From NCBI GenBank assembly GCA_963729935.1, contig CAVSPW010000002.1, positions 1,364,001 through 1,428,000 of the forward strand: a stretch of 64,000 nucleotides of DNA, given 5' to 3'. Below the pieces are notes generated by a model. The model ran no database searches, was not told the DNA's origin, and saw nothing but the letters and a program-made list of their open reading frames with translations. The position numbers and the translations under genes were made by a program. This stretch comes from CAIKMD01 sp963729935. GTDB lineage: Bacteria; Pseudomonadota; Alphaproteobacteria; ATCC43930; CGMCC-115725. This document shows, piece after piece, positions 8,670-17,449 of this stretch; position 1 is the stretch's first letter, and the number at the start of each line of letters is the position of its first letter.

Positions 8670-9734
8670 GTGACGGTCAAATCTGAAAACGACTATTTTC
8701 GCTGCCTCGATCGCGAGGGCGCCGTTGTGGGCCCCTTGCCGAAGGGCGCCGAAGATTCAGAGTTTGCCGTAGGCCTATACCGCGCGTTGATCCGGGCGCG
8801 GAGCTTCGACGCCAAGGCGATCGCCTTGCAACGGACCGGCCGGCTGGGAACCTATGCCTCTGCCCTGGGCCAGGAGGCCGTATCGCTGGGCGCGGCGAGC
8901 GCGATGCGCGCCGAGGATGTCTTCGTCCCGAGCTTTCGCGAGCATGCCGGCCAGCTCTGGCGCGGCGTCAGCTTGCTGGAATTGTTTCTCTATTGGGGCG
9001 GGGATGAACGCGGCAGCGATTTCGCGGGCCCGCGCAACGATTTCCCGATCGCGGTGCCCGTCGGCAGCCACGCGCCGCATGCCGCGGGCGTGGCGCTTGC
9101 CTTCAAATTGCGGCACGAGGCCCGTGTCGCCGTTTGCATCTTCGGCGACGGCGCCACCTCGAAAGGCGATGTCGCCGAAGCGCTCAACTTCGCCGGCATA
9201 TGGCGCCTCCCAGCCGTGTTCATCGTCAGCAACAACCAGTGGGCGATCTCGGTCCCTCGGCGCGCACAAACCGCCGCCGAGACCTTGGCACAGAAAGCCG
9301 TCGCCGCCGGACTTCCCGGTCGGCAGGTCGACGGCAACGATGTATTTGCCGTGCAAGCCGCGGTGAGCGAGGCCATCGATCGCGCCCGCTCGGGCGGCGG
9401 CGCATCGCTGATCGAGGCGATCACCTATCGTTTGGGCGACCATACGACGTCGGACGACGCGTCGCGCTATCGCGATGACGCGTCCGTCACGCCACACTGG
9501 GCGGACGAGCCCGCCGTGAGGCTGCGCAAATATCTCGTGGCGTCCGACCGATGGAGCAAGCGCGACGAAGAGAATCTTCTGGCCGAGACCCAGGCCGAAA
9601 TCGACAAGGCGGCAGACGAATACCTTGCGACTCCCGCCCAAAATCCCGACAGCATCTTCGACTACACTTTCGCGCAACTGCCGGCCGATCTTGCCGCGCA
9701 ACGCGCATCGATTCCGCGGGAAGCGGACCGATGA
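8670..9734 (+). CDS. 2-oxoacid dehydrogenase E1 component, alpha subunit
   Basis: A 354-residue thiamine-diphosphate subunit. The TPP/Mg motif GDGATSKGDVAEALNFA runs to SNNQWAIS (about residues 155-190). The phosphorylation-loop region contains YRLGDHTTSDDASRYR. It pairs with the E1beta gene that overlaps its stop codon (ATGA), forming the alpha2beta2 E1 that decarboxylates a 2-oxoacid and acylates the E2 lipoyl group. The start is GTG. PDH and branched-chain E1alpha are hard to separate by eye. The amino-acid dehydrogenase at the end of the operon favours a 2-oxoacid derived from Val, Leu, Ile or Phe over pyruvate. An FNR-type box lies about 65 bases upstream. Confidence 0.88.
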   Translation: MTVKSENDYFRCLDREGAVVGPLPKGAEDSEFAVGLYRALIRARSFDAKAIALQRTGRLGTYASALGQEAVSLGAASAMRAEDVFVPSFREHAGQLWRGVSLLELFLYWGGDERGSDFAGPRNDFPIAVPVGSHAPHAAGVALAFKLRHEARVAVCIFGDGATSKGDVAEALNFAGIWRLPAVFIVSNNQWAISVPRRAQTAAETLAQKAVAAGLPGRQVDGNDVFAVQAAVSEAIDRARSGGGASLIEAITYRLGDHTTSDDASRYRDDASVTPHWADEPAVRLRKYLVASDRWSKRDEENLLAETQAEIDKAADEYLATPAQNPDSIFDYTFAQLPADLAAQRASIPREADR

Positions 9735-10711
9735 GCGAAATGACGATGGTTCAAGCGATCGATCTCGCCTTGACGCATGCGATGACCGATGACCCGCTCG
9801 TGGTGGTCCTCGGCGAGGATGTGGGTCTCGATGGCGGCGTCTTTCGCGCCACCGACGGGCTTCTGAAGCGATTTGGGCCCGAGCGCGTCTTCGATACGCC
9901 ACTCGCCGAAGCCGGTATCGTCGGCCTCTCCGTCGGACTCGCGGCGCAAGGATTTCGTCCCGTCGTGGAGATCCAGTTCACGGGCTTCATTTATCCAGCG
10001 ATCGATCAGATCGCCAATCATGCCTCGCGCCTCCGCAATCGCACGCGCGGCAGACTGACCTGTCCCTTGGTGGTTCGCTCGCCTTGTGGCGGAGGAATTC
10101 GCGCAGTCGAACACCATTCGGAAAGCCCGGAGGCGATGTTCGCTTGCATACCGGGCCTCCGAACGGTTCTGCCTTCCTCGCCGCGCCGCGCTTACGGGCT
10201 TCTTCTCGCCGCCATTCGCGATCCCGATCCGGTCGTGTTCCTGGAGCCGACGCGGCTCTATCGCACGACGAAAGAGGATGTGGCCGATGACGGCGAGGCA
10301 TTGCCGCTCGACCACTGCTTCATTCTGAACGAAGGCCGCGACCTCACGATCGTGACCTGGGGCGGAATGGTTCCCGAAGCGCTCGAAGCGGCGACGAGCC
10401 TCGGCGCGCGCGGCATCGAGGCCGAGGTGATCGATGTCGCGACATTGAAGCCGCTCGATGCCGAAACGATACTGCATTCCGTCGTCAAGACGGGCCGTTG
10501 CATCATTGTTCACGAGGCGCCCGTTACCGGCGGCTATGGCGGCGAGATCGCGGCGCAGATCGCGCAACACGCGCTGACATCCTTGCTCGCGCCGATCGAA
10601 CGCGTGGCGGGCTTCGATACGGTGATGCCGCTTCCGCGCCTTGAGCAGCTCTATCTGCCGAACGCGGCCCGGATTCTTGCCGCTGCCGAACGCGCATTGG
10701 CCTACAAATGA
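9731..10711 (+). CDS. 2-oxoacid dehydrogenase E1 component, beta subunit
   Basis: A 326-residue transketolase-like beta subunit. It shows MVQAIDLALTHAM, VVLGEDVGLDGGVFRAT (the Glu of GED activates TPP), FDTPLAEAGIVGLSVGLA, VEIQFTGFIYPAIDQI and the C-terminal TGGYGGEIAAQI. The start is ATG 9731, inside the stop of the alpha gene (ATGA), which indicates translational coupling for the 1:1 assembly. Its own stop overlaps the E2 start in the same way. Confidence 0.92.
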   Translation: MSEMTMVQAIDLALTHAMTDDPLVVVLGEDVGLDGGVFRATDGLLKRFGPERVFDTPLAEAGIVGLSVGLAAQGFRPVVEIQFTGFIYPAIDQIANHASRLRNRTRGRLTCPLVVRSPCGGGIRAVEHHSESPEAMFACIPGLRTVLPSSPRRAYGLLLAAIRDPDPVVFLEPTRLYRTTKEDVADDGEALPLDHCFILNEGRDLTIVTWGGMVPEALEAATSLGARGIEAEVIDVATLKPLDAETILHSVVKTGRCIIVHEAPVTGGYGGEIAAQIAQHALTSLLAPIERVAGFDTVMPLPRLEQLYLPNAARILAAAERALAYK

Positions 10712-11823
10712 CGGACTTCCTGCTGCCCGATCTTGGCGAAGGCCTTCAAGAGGCCGAAATCGTCGATTGGCACGTCGCCGCAGGCGATCACGTCGTCGCC
10801 GATCAGCCTTTGGTCTCGGTCGAGACTGAGAAGGCCGTGGTCGAGATCCCCTCGCCCCGCGCGGGGCGCATCCTTCATCTTCTTGCAAAGGTCGGCGACC
10901 GGATCAAGGTCGGCGCTCCACTCGTTGCGTTCGAAGAAGGCGCGCATGCCGATGCCGGTACCGTCGTCGGCGATCTGCCGGTCGAATCCGAGCATCGCGC
11001 CGCGACGCCGACACGCGAGGCCGCGACGCGCGCACCGTCCGCGGCGGCCATTAAGGCGGCGCCGGCCGTGCGTGCGCTCGCCGCGGCGCGTGGCGTCGAT
11101 CTCGGAGCCATCGCGGGCAGCGGACCCGGCGGCGCGATCAGCCGGGAAGACGTCCTCCATGCCGTAAAAGCACCGGCGGATGGGTCGGCGCGCGAAGCAC
11201 TGAGGGGGGTACGCCTGAGCATGGCGCGCAATATGGCATTTTCGCATCAGTCGATCGTGCCCGCCACCATCTTCGACGAAGCTGACGTCAATGCCTGGCA
11301 TAAGCCCGATGCCGATGTCACGATCCGGCTCATTCGCGCCATCGCCTCCGGTTGCGCGGTCGAGCCGGCGCTCAATTGCTGGTTTGACAGCGCGCGCATG
11401 GAGCGCGAGCTCAAGCCGCGCCTCGATCTTGGAATCGCCGTCGATAGCGCGGCGGGGCTGATCGTCCCGGTGCTGCGCGATGCGGGAAGGAGCGACCCCA
11501 TCGCGCTGCGTCGATCGCTCGACGCTCTCATTACATCGACACGCGCGCGCACCGTTGCGCCGGCCGAGCTGAAGGATGCCACGATCACGCTTTCCAACTT
11601 TGGCGCCATCGGCGGCCGTTACGCGTCCCTCGTGATCGTGCCGCCTCAGGTGGCAATCGTGGGCGCGGGACGTATTGCGCCTCGGGCCATCCCCGCACCC
11701 CAGGGCGCCGCGTTCCACGCCGCATTGCCTTTGTCGCTTAGCTTCGATCACCGGGTCGTCACGGGCGGCGAAGCGGCACGGTTCGTCAAGGCGATGATCG
11801 AAGACCTCGAACGCGCGGCATAA
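10708..11823 (+). CDS. Dihydrolipoamide acyltransferase (E2) of the 2-oxoacid dehydrogenase complex
   Basis: A 371-residue E2 core. The lipoyl domain is residues 1-80, with the lipoylated Lys in VETEKAVVEIPSP. After a short Ala/Arg-rich linker comes the peripheral-subunit-binding domain (APAVRALAAARGVDLGAIAGSGPGG in two pieces, about 115-145). The acyltransferase domain is residues about 165-371. It is shorter than usual at its start, and the active-site signature reads DHRVVTGGEAARF, so Thr occupies the position of the Asp in the canonical HXXXDG. The catalytic His is present. No E3 (lipoamide dehydrogenase) gene is in the window, so that subunit must come from elsewhere. Confidence 0.87.
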   Translation: MTDFLLPDLGEGLQEAEIVDWHVAAGDHVVADQPLVSVETEKAVVEIPSPRAGRILHLLAKVGDRIKVGAPLVAFEEGAHADAGTVVGDLPVESEHRAATPTREAATRAPSAAAIKAAPAVRALAAARGVDLGAIAGSGPGGAISREDVLHAVKAPADGSAREALRGVRLSMARNMAFSHQSIVPATIFDEADVNAWHKPDADVTIRLIRAIASGCAVEPALNCWFDSARMERELKPRLDLGIAVDSAAGLIVPVLRDAGRSDPIALRRSLDALITSTRARTVAPAELKDATITLSNFGAIGGRYASLVIVPPQVAIVGAGRIAPRAIPAPQGAAFHAALPLSLSFDHRVVTGGEAARFVKAMIEDLERAA

Positions 11824-11835
11824 GGGTTTCCCTCC

Positions 11836-12939
11836 ATGGAAAATGTGTTCGCTTTCTCGGACGATCTCGGACCGCTCAAGATCGTTCATATTCACCGGCC
11901 GCGGGCTGGCCTCAAGGCGGTGGTCGCCATCGACAACGTTGCCTGCGGCCCGTCGATCGGCGGTGTCCGCATGGCGCCCGACGTCAGCACCGAAGAGGCA
12001 TTCCGGCTTGCCCGCGCCATGACCCTGAAGAATGCCGCGGCCACACTTCCTCACGGCGGCGGCAAATCCGTCATCTATGGCGATCCGGCGATGCCGGCGG
12101 CCGAAAAGGAGCGCGTCATTCGCGCCTTTGCGAGATCGATCGCCGAGCTCGTCGAATATATCCCGGGTCCCGATATGGGAACCGACGAGCGGGCGATGGC
12201 CTGGATCAAGGATGAGATCGGCCGCTCCGTCGGATTGCCGCGCGAATTCGGCGGCATTCCCCTCGATCAGATCGGCGCGACGGGATTTGGCCTTGCATCA
12301 GCGATCGACGTGGCCCGAGGATATATCGGCATCGACCTCAAGAATGCGCGCGTTGCTGTCCAAGGCTTCGGCTCGGTCGGCAAGCACGCCGCGTGCTTCC
12401 TCGGCCGACAAGGGGCCGTGCTCGTCGCTGCCAGCGACACCAGCGCCACGCTCTACGATCCTGGCGGACTGGACGTCGGGGACCTCATGGCCATCAAAGA
12501 GCGCGGCGAGCCGCTTGCTTCAAGCCCGCGAGGGAAGAAACTCCCAATTGACGCCATCATCGACGTCGATTGCGAAATCTGGATACCCGCCGCTCGACCC
12601 GACGTGCTCCACGCGGGCAATGCGGCGCGGCTGCGCGCAAGGCTTGTAGCCGAAGGCGCCAACATTCCCTGCACGCCGGAAGCCGAGCAAATCCTTGCCC
12701 GCCGCGGCACTCTCGTCCTGCCGGACTTTATCGCGAATGCGGGCGGCGTGATTTGCGCGGCCATTGAATATCATGGGGGCACCGAGGCCTCGGCCTTGAC
12801 CGCCATCGACGAGAAGATCCGTGCGAACACCAAGGCCGTGCTCGATGATGCGACGCGCGATGGCGTGCTGCCGCGGGCGGCCGCGGTGGCGCTCGCCGAG
12901 CGTCGGGTTCGCAGCGCCATGCAGCTACGTCGCTGGTAG
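11836..12939 (+). CDS. Glu/Leu/Phe/Val-type amino-acid dehydrogenase
   Basis: A 367-residue NAD(P)-dependent amino-acid dehydrogenase. The substrate domain has GPSIGGVRM, MTLKNAAATLPHGGGKSVI with the two conserved Lys, and GPDMGTDERAMAW. The Rossmann domain has VAVQGFGSVGKHAA near residue 180. The C-terminal part (ANAGGVICAAIEY) is also typical. It deaminates an amino acid to its 2-oxoacid. It begins 12 bases after the E2 stop, so its product is plausibly the substrate of the adjacent complex, giving an amino acid to acyl-CoA route. Leucine, valine and phenylalanine cannot be distinguished by eye. Confidence 0.88.
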   Translation: MENVFAFSDDLGPLKIVHIHRPRAGLKAVVAIDNVACGPSIGGVRMAPDVSTEEAFRLARAMTLKNAAATLPHGGGKSVIYGDPAMPAAEKERVIRAFARSIAELVEYIPGPDMGTDERAMAWIKDEIGRSVGLPREFGGIPLDQIGATGFGLASAIDVARGYIGIDLKNARVAVQGFGSVGKHAACFLGRQGAVLVAASDTSATLYDPGGLDVGDLMAIKERGEPLASSPRGKKLPIDAIIDVDCEIWIPAARPDVLHAGNAARLRARLVAEGANIPCTPEAEQILARRGTLVLPDFIANAGGVICAAIEYHGGTEASALTAIDEKIRANTKAVLDDATRDGVLPRAAAVALAERRVRSAMQLRRW

Positions 12940-13052
12940 AAGCAAAATGAAATCGGTCCTCTCGCGCGCCGACGCCTGACTCGGCGGCATTCGGCTCGAT
13001 CTCGTGGCGTGGATGGGGTGACCGACGATGAAGGCTGAGATAGCCTGAGCCG

Positions 13053-13541
13053 ATGCGGCTTCTGGAAATTCTGCAAATAACGGCGCTGTTGACGGTGGCG
13101 AATGGAACCCCGGTCATCGCCAAGAAGCTTCTCGGGCGCCGTTTTGCCCGACCGCTCGACGCGGGCGCGACCTTTATCGACGGACAGCCCCTGTTCGGAT
13201 CGTCGAAAACCATCCGCGGGATTTTAGTCTCGCTTGTGATCACGACGGCAAGCGCGCCGCTCGTCGGTTTGACGCTGAACATCGGCGCGATCGTGGCAGC
13301 CACCGCGATGGCGGGCGATCTGCTTTCCAGTTTCGTCAAGCGTCGCCTCAAGCTGCCGCCGAGCAGCCGCGCGCTCGGCCTCGATCAAGTTCCGGAATCA
13401 TTGCTTCCGGTGCTGGCATGCCGGGAAGCGCTTGCATTGACGGCACTGGACGTTGCGCTCGCCACCGGGATCTTTTTTCTCGGGGAAATCGTGCTCTCCC
13501 GCCTTCTTTACAAAATTCACTTGCGCGACCGGCCTTATTAG
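13053..13541 (+). CDS. CarS-like (CDP-archaeol synthase family) membrane protein
   Basis: A 162-residue hydrophobic protein with about four membrane helices. I recognise the PF01864 (CarS-like) signatures: DGQPLFGSSKTIRGI after the first helix, GDLLSSFVKRRLKLPPSS, and ALGLDQVPESLLP. In archaea the family transfers CMP from CTP to a prenylated glycerol phosphate and is a distant relative of CdsA. Bacterial members exist but their substrate is unclear to me. The ribosome binding site is weak (AAGGC region). It stands between the amino-acid dehydrogenase and a convergent phosphoesterase, with no lipid-synthesis neighbour; the only prenyltransferase is 12 kb away. Confidence 0.75.
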   Translation: MRLLEILQITALLTVANGTPVIAKKLLGRRFARPLDAGATFIDGQPLFGSSKTIRGILVSLVITTASAPLVGLTLNIGAIVAATAMAGDLLSSFVKRRLKLPPSSRALGLDQVPESLLPVLACREALALTALDVALATGIFFLGEIVLSRLLYKIHLRDRPY

Positions 13542-13548
13542 AGCGCCT

Positions 13549-14487
13549 TCAGTCGCGCCGCAGGTGATGCAAGGTGATTTCGGGCGGACAGTTGAGGCGC
13601 ACGGCGACGACCGACGACCCGGCACCCACCGATGTGTAGCCGATCATGTCGCGGTGCCGCCACGCTCCCGCCCCCATGCGTCGCGGCAGCACCGAATCGA
13701 GCGTAACCGGGATGGCTCCGGGCAGGCAGATTTGGCCGCCATGCGTATGCCCGCTCAGCAACAGGTTGAAGCCCGCATGGGCGGCCTGGCGATAGATTTC
13801 GGGCGTGTGCGACAACAGGATGGAAAACTCGCCGTCCGGAATCTGCGATCCGGCTTTCTCGATGTTGTCGACCCTGAAATAATGGGCGTCGTCGATCCCG
13901 GCCAGATAAATTCTTTGATCGGCGCGCCGGATTGCCTCGCACTCGTTGAGCAGCATCCGTATCCCCATCGCCTCCAGCCCGGGAATCATCTGGATGGTAT
14001 CGTGGTTGCCGAGGACTCCGTACACCGGACCTTTTAGATGGGCGCGCACGCGCGCGATGCCTTCCAGGGTGGCCTCGAATGGTCCAAACGTCTTGCCGCG
14101 ATAGTCCCCGGTCAGGGCACAGATATCATACTGGAGACCGCCGATCAGCTCGACGAGGCGCCGCATCGCGCCCTCGTTGATGTCCACATGCATGTCACTG
14201 ATGTGGAGCACGGTGAAGCCGTCGAAAAGCGGCGGCAAGTCTTTGAACATGATTTCATTATGCTTGACGAGGATGCGTTCCGCATTTCGGCGCCCGCGTC
14301 CGTAAAGACCGGACAATTTCAGCGCGGTTCGAATAAGCGAGTGGACGGAATACCAATTCTCGATGTGAAAGAAGTTGATGCCTTGACCGAAGATCTGCGC
14401 TTCATGGTCGGTTTCGATGCCCAGACGCTGTCTCGCGTGCACCCGCCCGAGCCGTTGCTCCAATTTCTGTAAAATCGCTTGGTCCAT
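13549..14487 (-). CDS. Calcineurin-like metallophosphoesterase
   Basis: A 312-residue phosphoesterase with all five metal-site blocks: ISDMHVD, LTGDYRGKTFG, GVLGNHD, LLSHTPE and LLSGHTHGGQICLPG. There is an N-terminal extension of about 90 residues (KLEQRLGRVHARQRLG, then IENWYSVHSLIRTALK) without a clear transmembrane helix. It resembles YaeI/UDP-2,3-diacylglucosamine-hydrolase-like enzymes of the membrane surface, but the substrate is not identifiable. It is convergent with the CarS-like gene (7-base gap). Confidence 0.85.
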   Translation of the reverse strand: MDQAILQKLEQRLGRVHARQRLGIETDHEAQIFGQGINFFHIENWYSVHSLIRTALKLSGLYGRGRRNAERILVKHNEIMFKDLPPLFDGFTVLHISDMHVDINEGAMRRLVELIGGLQYDICALTGDYRGKTFGPFEATLEGIARVRAHLKGPVYGVLGNHDTIQMIPGLEAMGIRMLLNECEAIRRADQRIYLAGIDDAHYFRVDNIEKAGSQIPDGEFSILLSHTPEIYRQAAHAGFNLLLSGHTHGGQICLPGAIPVTLDSVLPRRMGAGAWRHRDMIGYTSVGAGSSVVAVRLNCPPEITLHHLRRD

Positions 14488-14776
14488 CTAGAACGAACTG
14501 CCTCTAAAACCGATCCGAATTCATGCACGCGCTTTCGGCTATGCCGAGCATGGGCTGCTCCTCAAGGGGCGGTCAAGTTCCCGACGCTCACGTTCAAAGG
14601 GCTTCCGAGGCGTTAGCGGCGGGCATGCGCGAGCGGCACCACCCGCGAAATCGTCTCTTCGGCGTCACGAATTGCGTGTAGACTTTTCGCGTGGTTGACG
14701 CCGTCGAGAAGCGCACCTTACAACATTCGCGATTTGCCTTGCGCGAAATCGCTTAAGCCCTTCGGGAGAGTTCATC

Positions 14777-16054
14777 ATGGCCGCGACGGATATTCCGCTC
14801 GAAAGATCGGCCGCAGAGGAAAAGGACGACGGTCCGCGCATGCGACGCTGGACCGAGCAGCGCTGGCTCGTCGACAACATCATTCGCTCGGTCGGAATGG
14901 AATGGGATCAGCCGCGGCTCGCCGGCCTCCTGGCGGCGCTTGGCCCCGAATCCGCCGCCGACATCGCGGGCATCCGCAGTCGCGTACAGAAATATGCCGA
15001 TATCGCGCCTGCATTCGAGGCTGTCGCGCGGCGCCGCGAGGCCCGAGCCGCTGTCGCCGAGCAGGACGGCGAGCTTGTCGCGGCGCGCGAGAATTATTTT
15101 ATGGCTGCCAATTACTGGTGCTCGGCGCAATGGCCGATCCACGAGAACAGCGACACCAACCTCCGATATAACGAGCGCAAGCGTGTGTGCTTTCTCAAAT
15201 ACGCGGCGCTTTCGGACCATAAGGTCGAGGCTGCGTGGATTCCCTTGCCGAGCCTCGAGGGCAAATCGCTGCCCGGCTGGCTCCATTTGCCGCCGGACTA
15301 CAAGGGCGGGCGTATCCCGGCGGTGATCTCGATTCCCGGCATGGACGGTTTCAAAGAGCGCTTCGTGCCGCTCTATGGCGATCGCTGGCTCCAGCGCGGC
15401 GTCGCGGTCCTGACCTTGGAGGGGCCGGGGCAAACCGAATGCCCGGTGCTCGGCATTCCGGTGAGCATGCGGGGCTGGGCGGAAACCGGGACCGCCGTCT
15501 ATGAATGGCTTGCCGCAAGACCCGAGATCGATTCGAGGCGGATCGGCATGACCGGATCGAGCTTCGGCTCGTTCTTTTCGACGATCGCTTTCGGCAACGA
15601 GCCTCGGATTACGGCGTGCGCGGTCTATTCGACCTGCCTCGAGCCCGGGCATCGTTCGATTCTGGAAGAGGCCTCGCCGAGCTACAAACGCCGCTTCATG
15701 TACATGTCGGGCTACACCGACGAAGACGCGTTCGATAAATTCGCCAAGACATTGACCTGGGAGGGCCACGCCGAAAAGATCGGCAAGCCCTATCTCTGCA
15801 TCGCCGGCGAGTTCGATCCTTACAGCCCGCTACCCTGCACCGAGCGCCTTTTCTCGGTGCTCAAGGGTCCCAAGCGGCTGGTGATCTATCAAGGCGCGGC
15901 GCATGGCGTGGGCGGGATTCCTTCGGCCACGCTCGGCCCCTATTTTCCCAACTTGATCGCCGAATGGATGATGGCGCGCTTTGCGGGCAAGCCCTTCGAG
16001 AGCGAGCGCTGGTTCGTCGACGCCACGGGCAAGATCAACCAAACCCCGCTCTGA
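14777..16054 (+). CDS. Alpha/beta hydrolase with helical N-domain (DUF1100/FrsA-like)
   Basis: A 425-residue serine hydrolase. Residues about 1-130 are helical. The alpha/beta core follows, with the nucleophile elbow GMTGSSFGSFF (about residues 255-265), the acid in GEFDPYSPL and the His in QGAAHGVGG. The oxyanion-region signature PAVISIPGMDGFKE and LEGPGQTECP match esterase FrsA and the 2,6-dihydroxypseudooxynicotine C-C hydrolase group. Substrate unknown. It is convergent with a ring-hydroxylating flavin monooxygenase (6-base gap), which fits a small aromatic-degradation unit, though they are not in one operon. Confidence 0.82.
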   Translation: MAATDIPLERSAAEEKDDGPRMRRWTEQRWLVDNIIRSVGMEWDQPRLAGLLAALGPESAADIAGIRSRVQKYADIAPAFEAVARRREARAAVAEQDGELVAARENYFMAANYWCSAQWPIHENSDTNLRYNERKRVCFLKYAALSDHKVEAAWIPLPSLEGKSLPGWLHLPPDYKGGRIPAVISIPGMDGFKERFVPLYGDRWLQRGVAVLTLEGPGQTECPVLGIPVSMRGWAETGTAVYEWLAARPEIDSRRIGMTGSSFGSFFSTIAFGNEPRITACAVYSTCLEPGHRSILEEASPSYKRRFMYMSGYTDEDAFDKFAKTLTWEGHAEKIGKPYLCIAGEFDPYSPLPCTERLFSVLKGPKRLVIYQGAAHGVGGIPSATLGPYFPNLIAEWMMARFAGKPFESERWFVDATGKINQTPL

Positions 16055-16060
16055 TTGGGA

Positions 16061-17266
16061 TCAACGCGCCTCGATCCGTTCGGCGGCGACGTCGTAATCA
16101 TAGAGCCAAGTCGCCCGAAAAATCGTATCGCCGGGATGCAGGCGGTCATGAACCGCGATTTTGACGTCTCGAACCAGCCGTTTCCAAGGCGACGCCAAAT
16201 GATTTTCCTTCGCTCGGTAGCGCGAGCCGAGAACCGTCTGGCGCGTTCGCGGAATGCGCAACGCCTCGTAACGCGAAAGCGCGCCGACGACGTCCTCGGG
16301 CGAGCGGGCGAGCGCTTCGGCAAGAATATAGCCGTCCTCGACCGCCATGCAGGCGCCTTGGGCCAGATAGGGCAACATGGCGTGGGCCGAATCGCCAAGC
16401 AAGGTCGCGCGGCCTTTGCTCCAGCGCTCGAGCGGGTCGCGGTCGTAGAGGGCCCATTTGAAATAGCGGTCGCTGCATTCGATCAGCCGCAGCAGCGCGT
16501 CGTTCCATCCGGCATAGGTTTCGATCAGCTCGGCACGATCGCATTCGCGCGTCCAAGACTCTTCCGTCCAGGCGTCGCTGTCATAATGCGCGACGAAGTT
16601 GACGAGTTCACCTCGCCTCACGAGGTAATGGACGATATGGCCGTGCGGCCCCCACCATGCCGTGCCATCCGCGGTGACGATGTCTTTCGGCACCAAGTCG
16701 ATCGGCACGAGGCCGCGCCAGCACAGGCAGCCCGTAAAGCGCGGCTCTTGCGGGCCGAAAAGGCTGCAGCGAACGACGGAGTGAATACCGTCGGCGCCCA
16801 CGATCACATCGGCCTCGGCTTCGGTGCCATCCGCAAAGCGCGCGACGGCCGCCCGATCGGCGACCTCGACACCCGTGCAGCGAGCCGCCAGTTTCACGCA
16901 ATCATCGGGCACGGCCCGGCTCAACACCTCAAGCAAATCGGCACGGTGCAAGGTGTAATGCGGCGCGCCGAATCTCGATCGCAGCACGTCTTTACGCCGC
17001 TGCCGCGATATAATTCGTCCGCTGCGCCAGCTGCGTATCGTCTGGTATTCCGATTCGAAGCCGATCGCGGCGATCTCCGCTTCCATCCCCAGCGCGCGGA
17101 AAGTCTTCACGGCGTTCGGGCCGAGCTGGATGCCGGCGCCGATGTCCCCGAGCGCGCTCGCTTGCTCGAAGACGACCACCTCCATGCCGCGTTGACGCAA
17201 CGCGACGGCAGCCGTCAGCCCGCCTATTCCGCCGCCGATTATCGCGATGCGTGGGCTTCGCGCCAT
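16061..17266 (-). CDS. FAD-dependent aromatic monooxygenase (salicylate / 3-hydroxybenzoate hydroxylase type)
   Basis: A 401-residue group A flavoprotein hydroxylase. The FAD fingerprint IAIIGGGIGGLTAAVALRQ is residues 7-25. The DG motif is in VGADGIHSVVR (about 155-165), and the GD motif LLGDSAHAMLPYLAQGA is about 290-306. IGAGIQLGPNAVK is characteristic of the salicylate/3-hydroxybenzoate group. It should hydroxylate a phenolic acid with NAD(P)H and O2. The exact substrate is not readable. No ring-cleavage gene lies in the window. Confidence 0.85.
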   Translation of the reverse strand: MARSPRIAIIGGGIGGLTAAVALRQRGMEVVVFEQASALGDIGAGIQLGPNAVKTFRALGMEAEIAAIGFESEYQTIRSWRSGRIISRQRRKDVLRSRFGAPHYTLHRADLLEVLSRAVPDDCVKLAARCTGVEVADRAAVARFADGTEAEADVIVGADGIHSVVRCSLFGPQEPRFTGCLCWRGLVPIDLVPKDIVTADGTAWWGPHGHIVHYLVRRGELVNFVAHYDSDAWTEESWTRECDRAELIETYAGWNDALLRLIECSDRYFKWALYDRDPLERWSKGRATLLGDSAHAMLPYLAQGACMAVEDGYILAEALARSPEDVVGALSRYEALRIPRTRQTVLGSRYRAKENHLASPWKRLVRDVKIAVHDRLHPGDTIFRATWLYDYDVAAERIEAR

Positions 17267-17449
17267 TGCGCCTCCGATTTCAAATCAAGCCGCTGCCGAC
17301 GGCGAACGGGGCTCTCCTCCATTGACAGGTCGATACCGTCACCGTCCTTATCGACACTTGGAGAACAAGATGCGCATGTCATGACGACGTTGCCGGCTTA
17401 AGGAGGTATCCCTGGCAGCGCGCATTTTCGCGCGACGGACTGGCGATTT

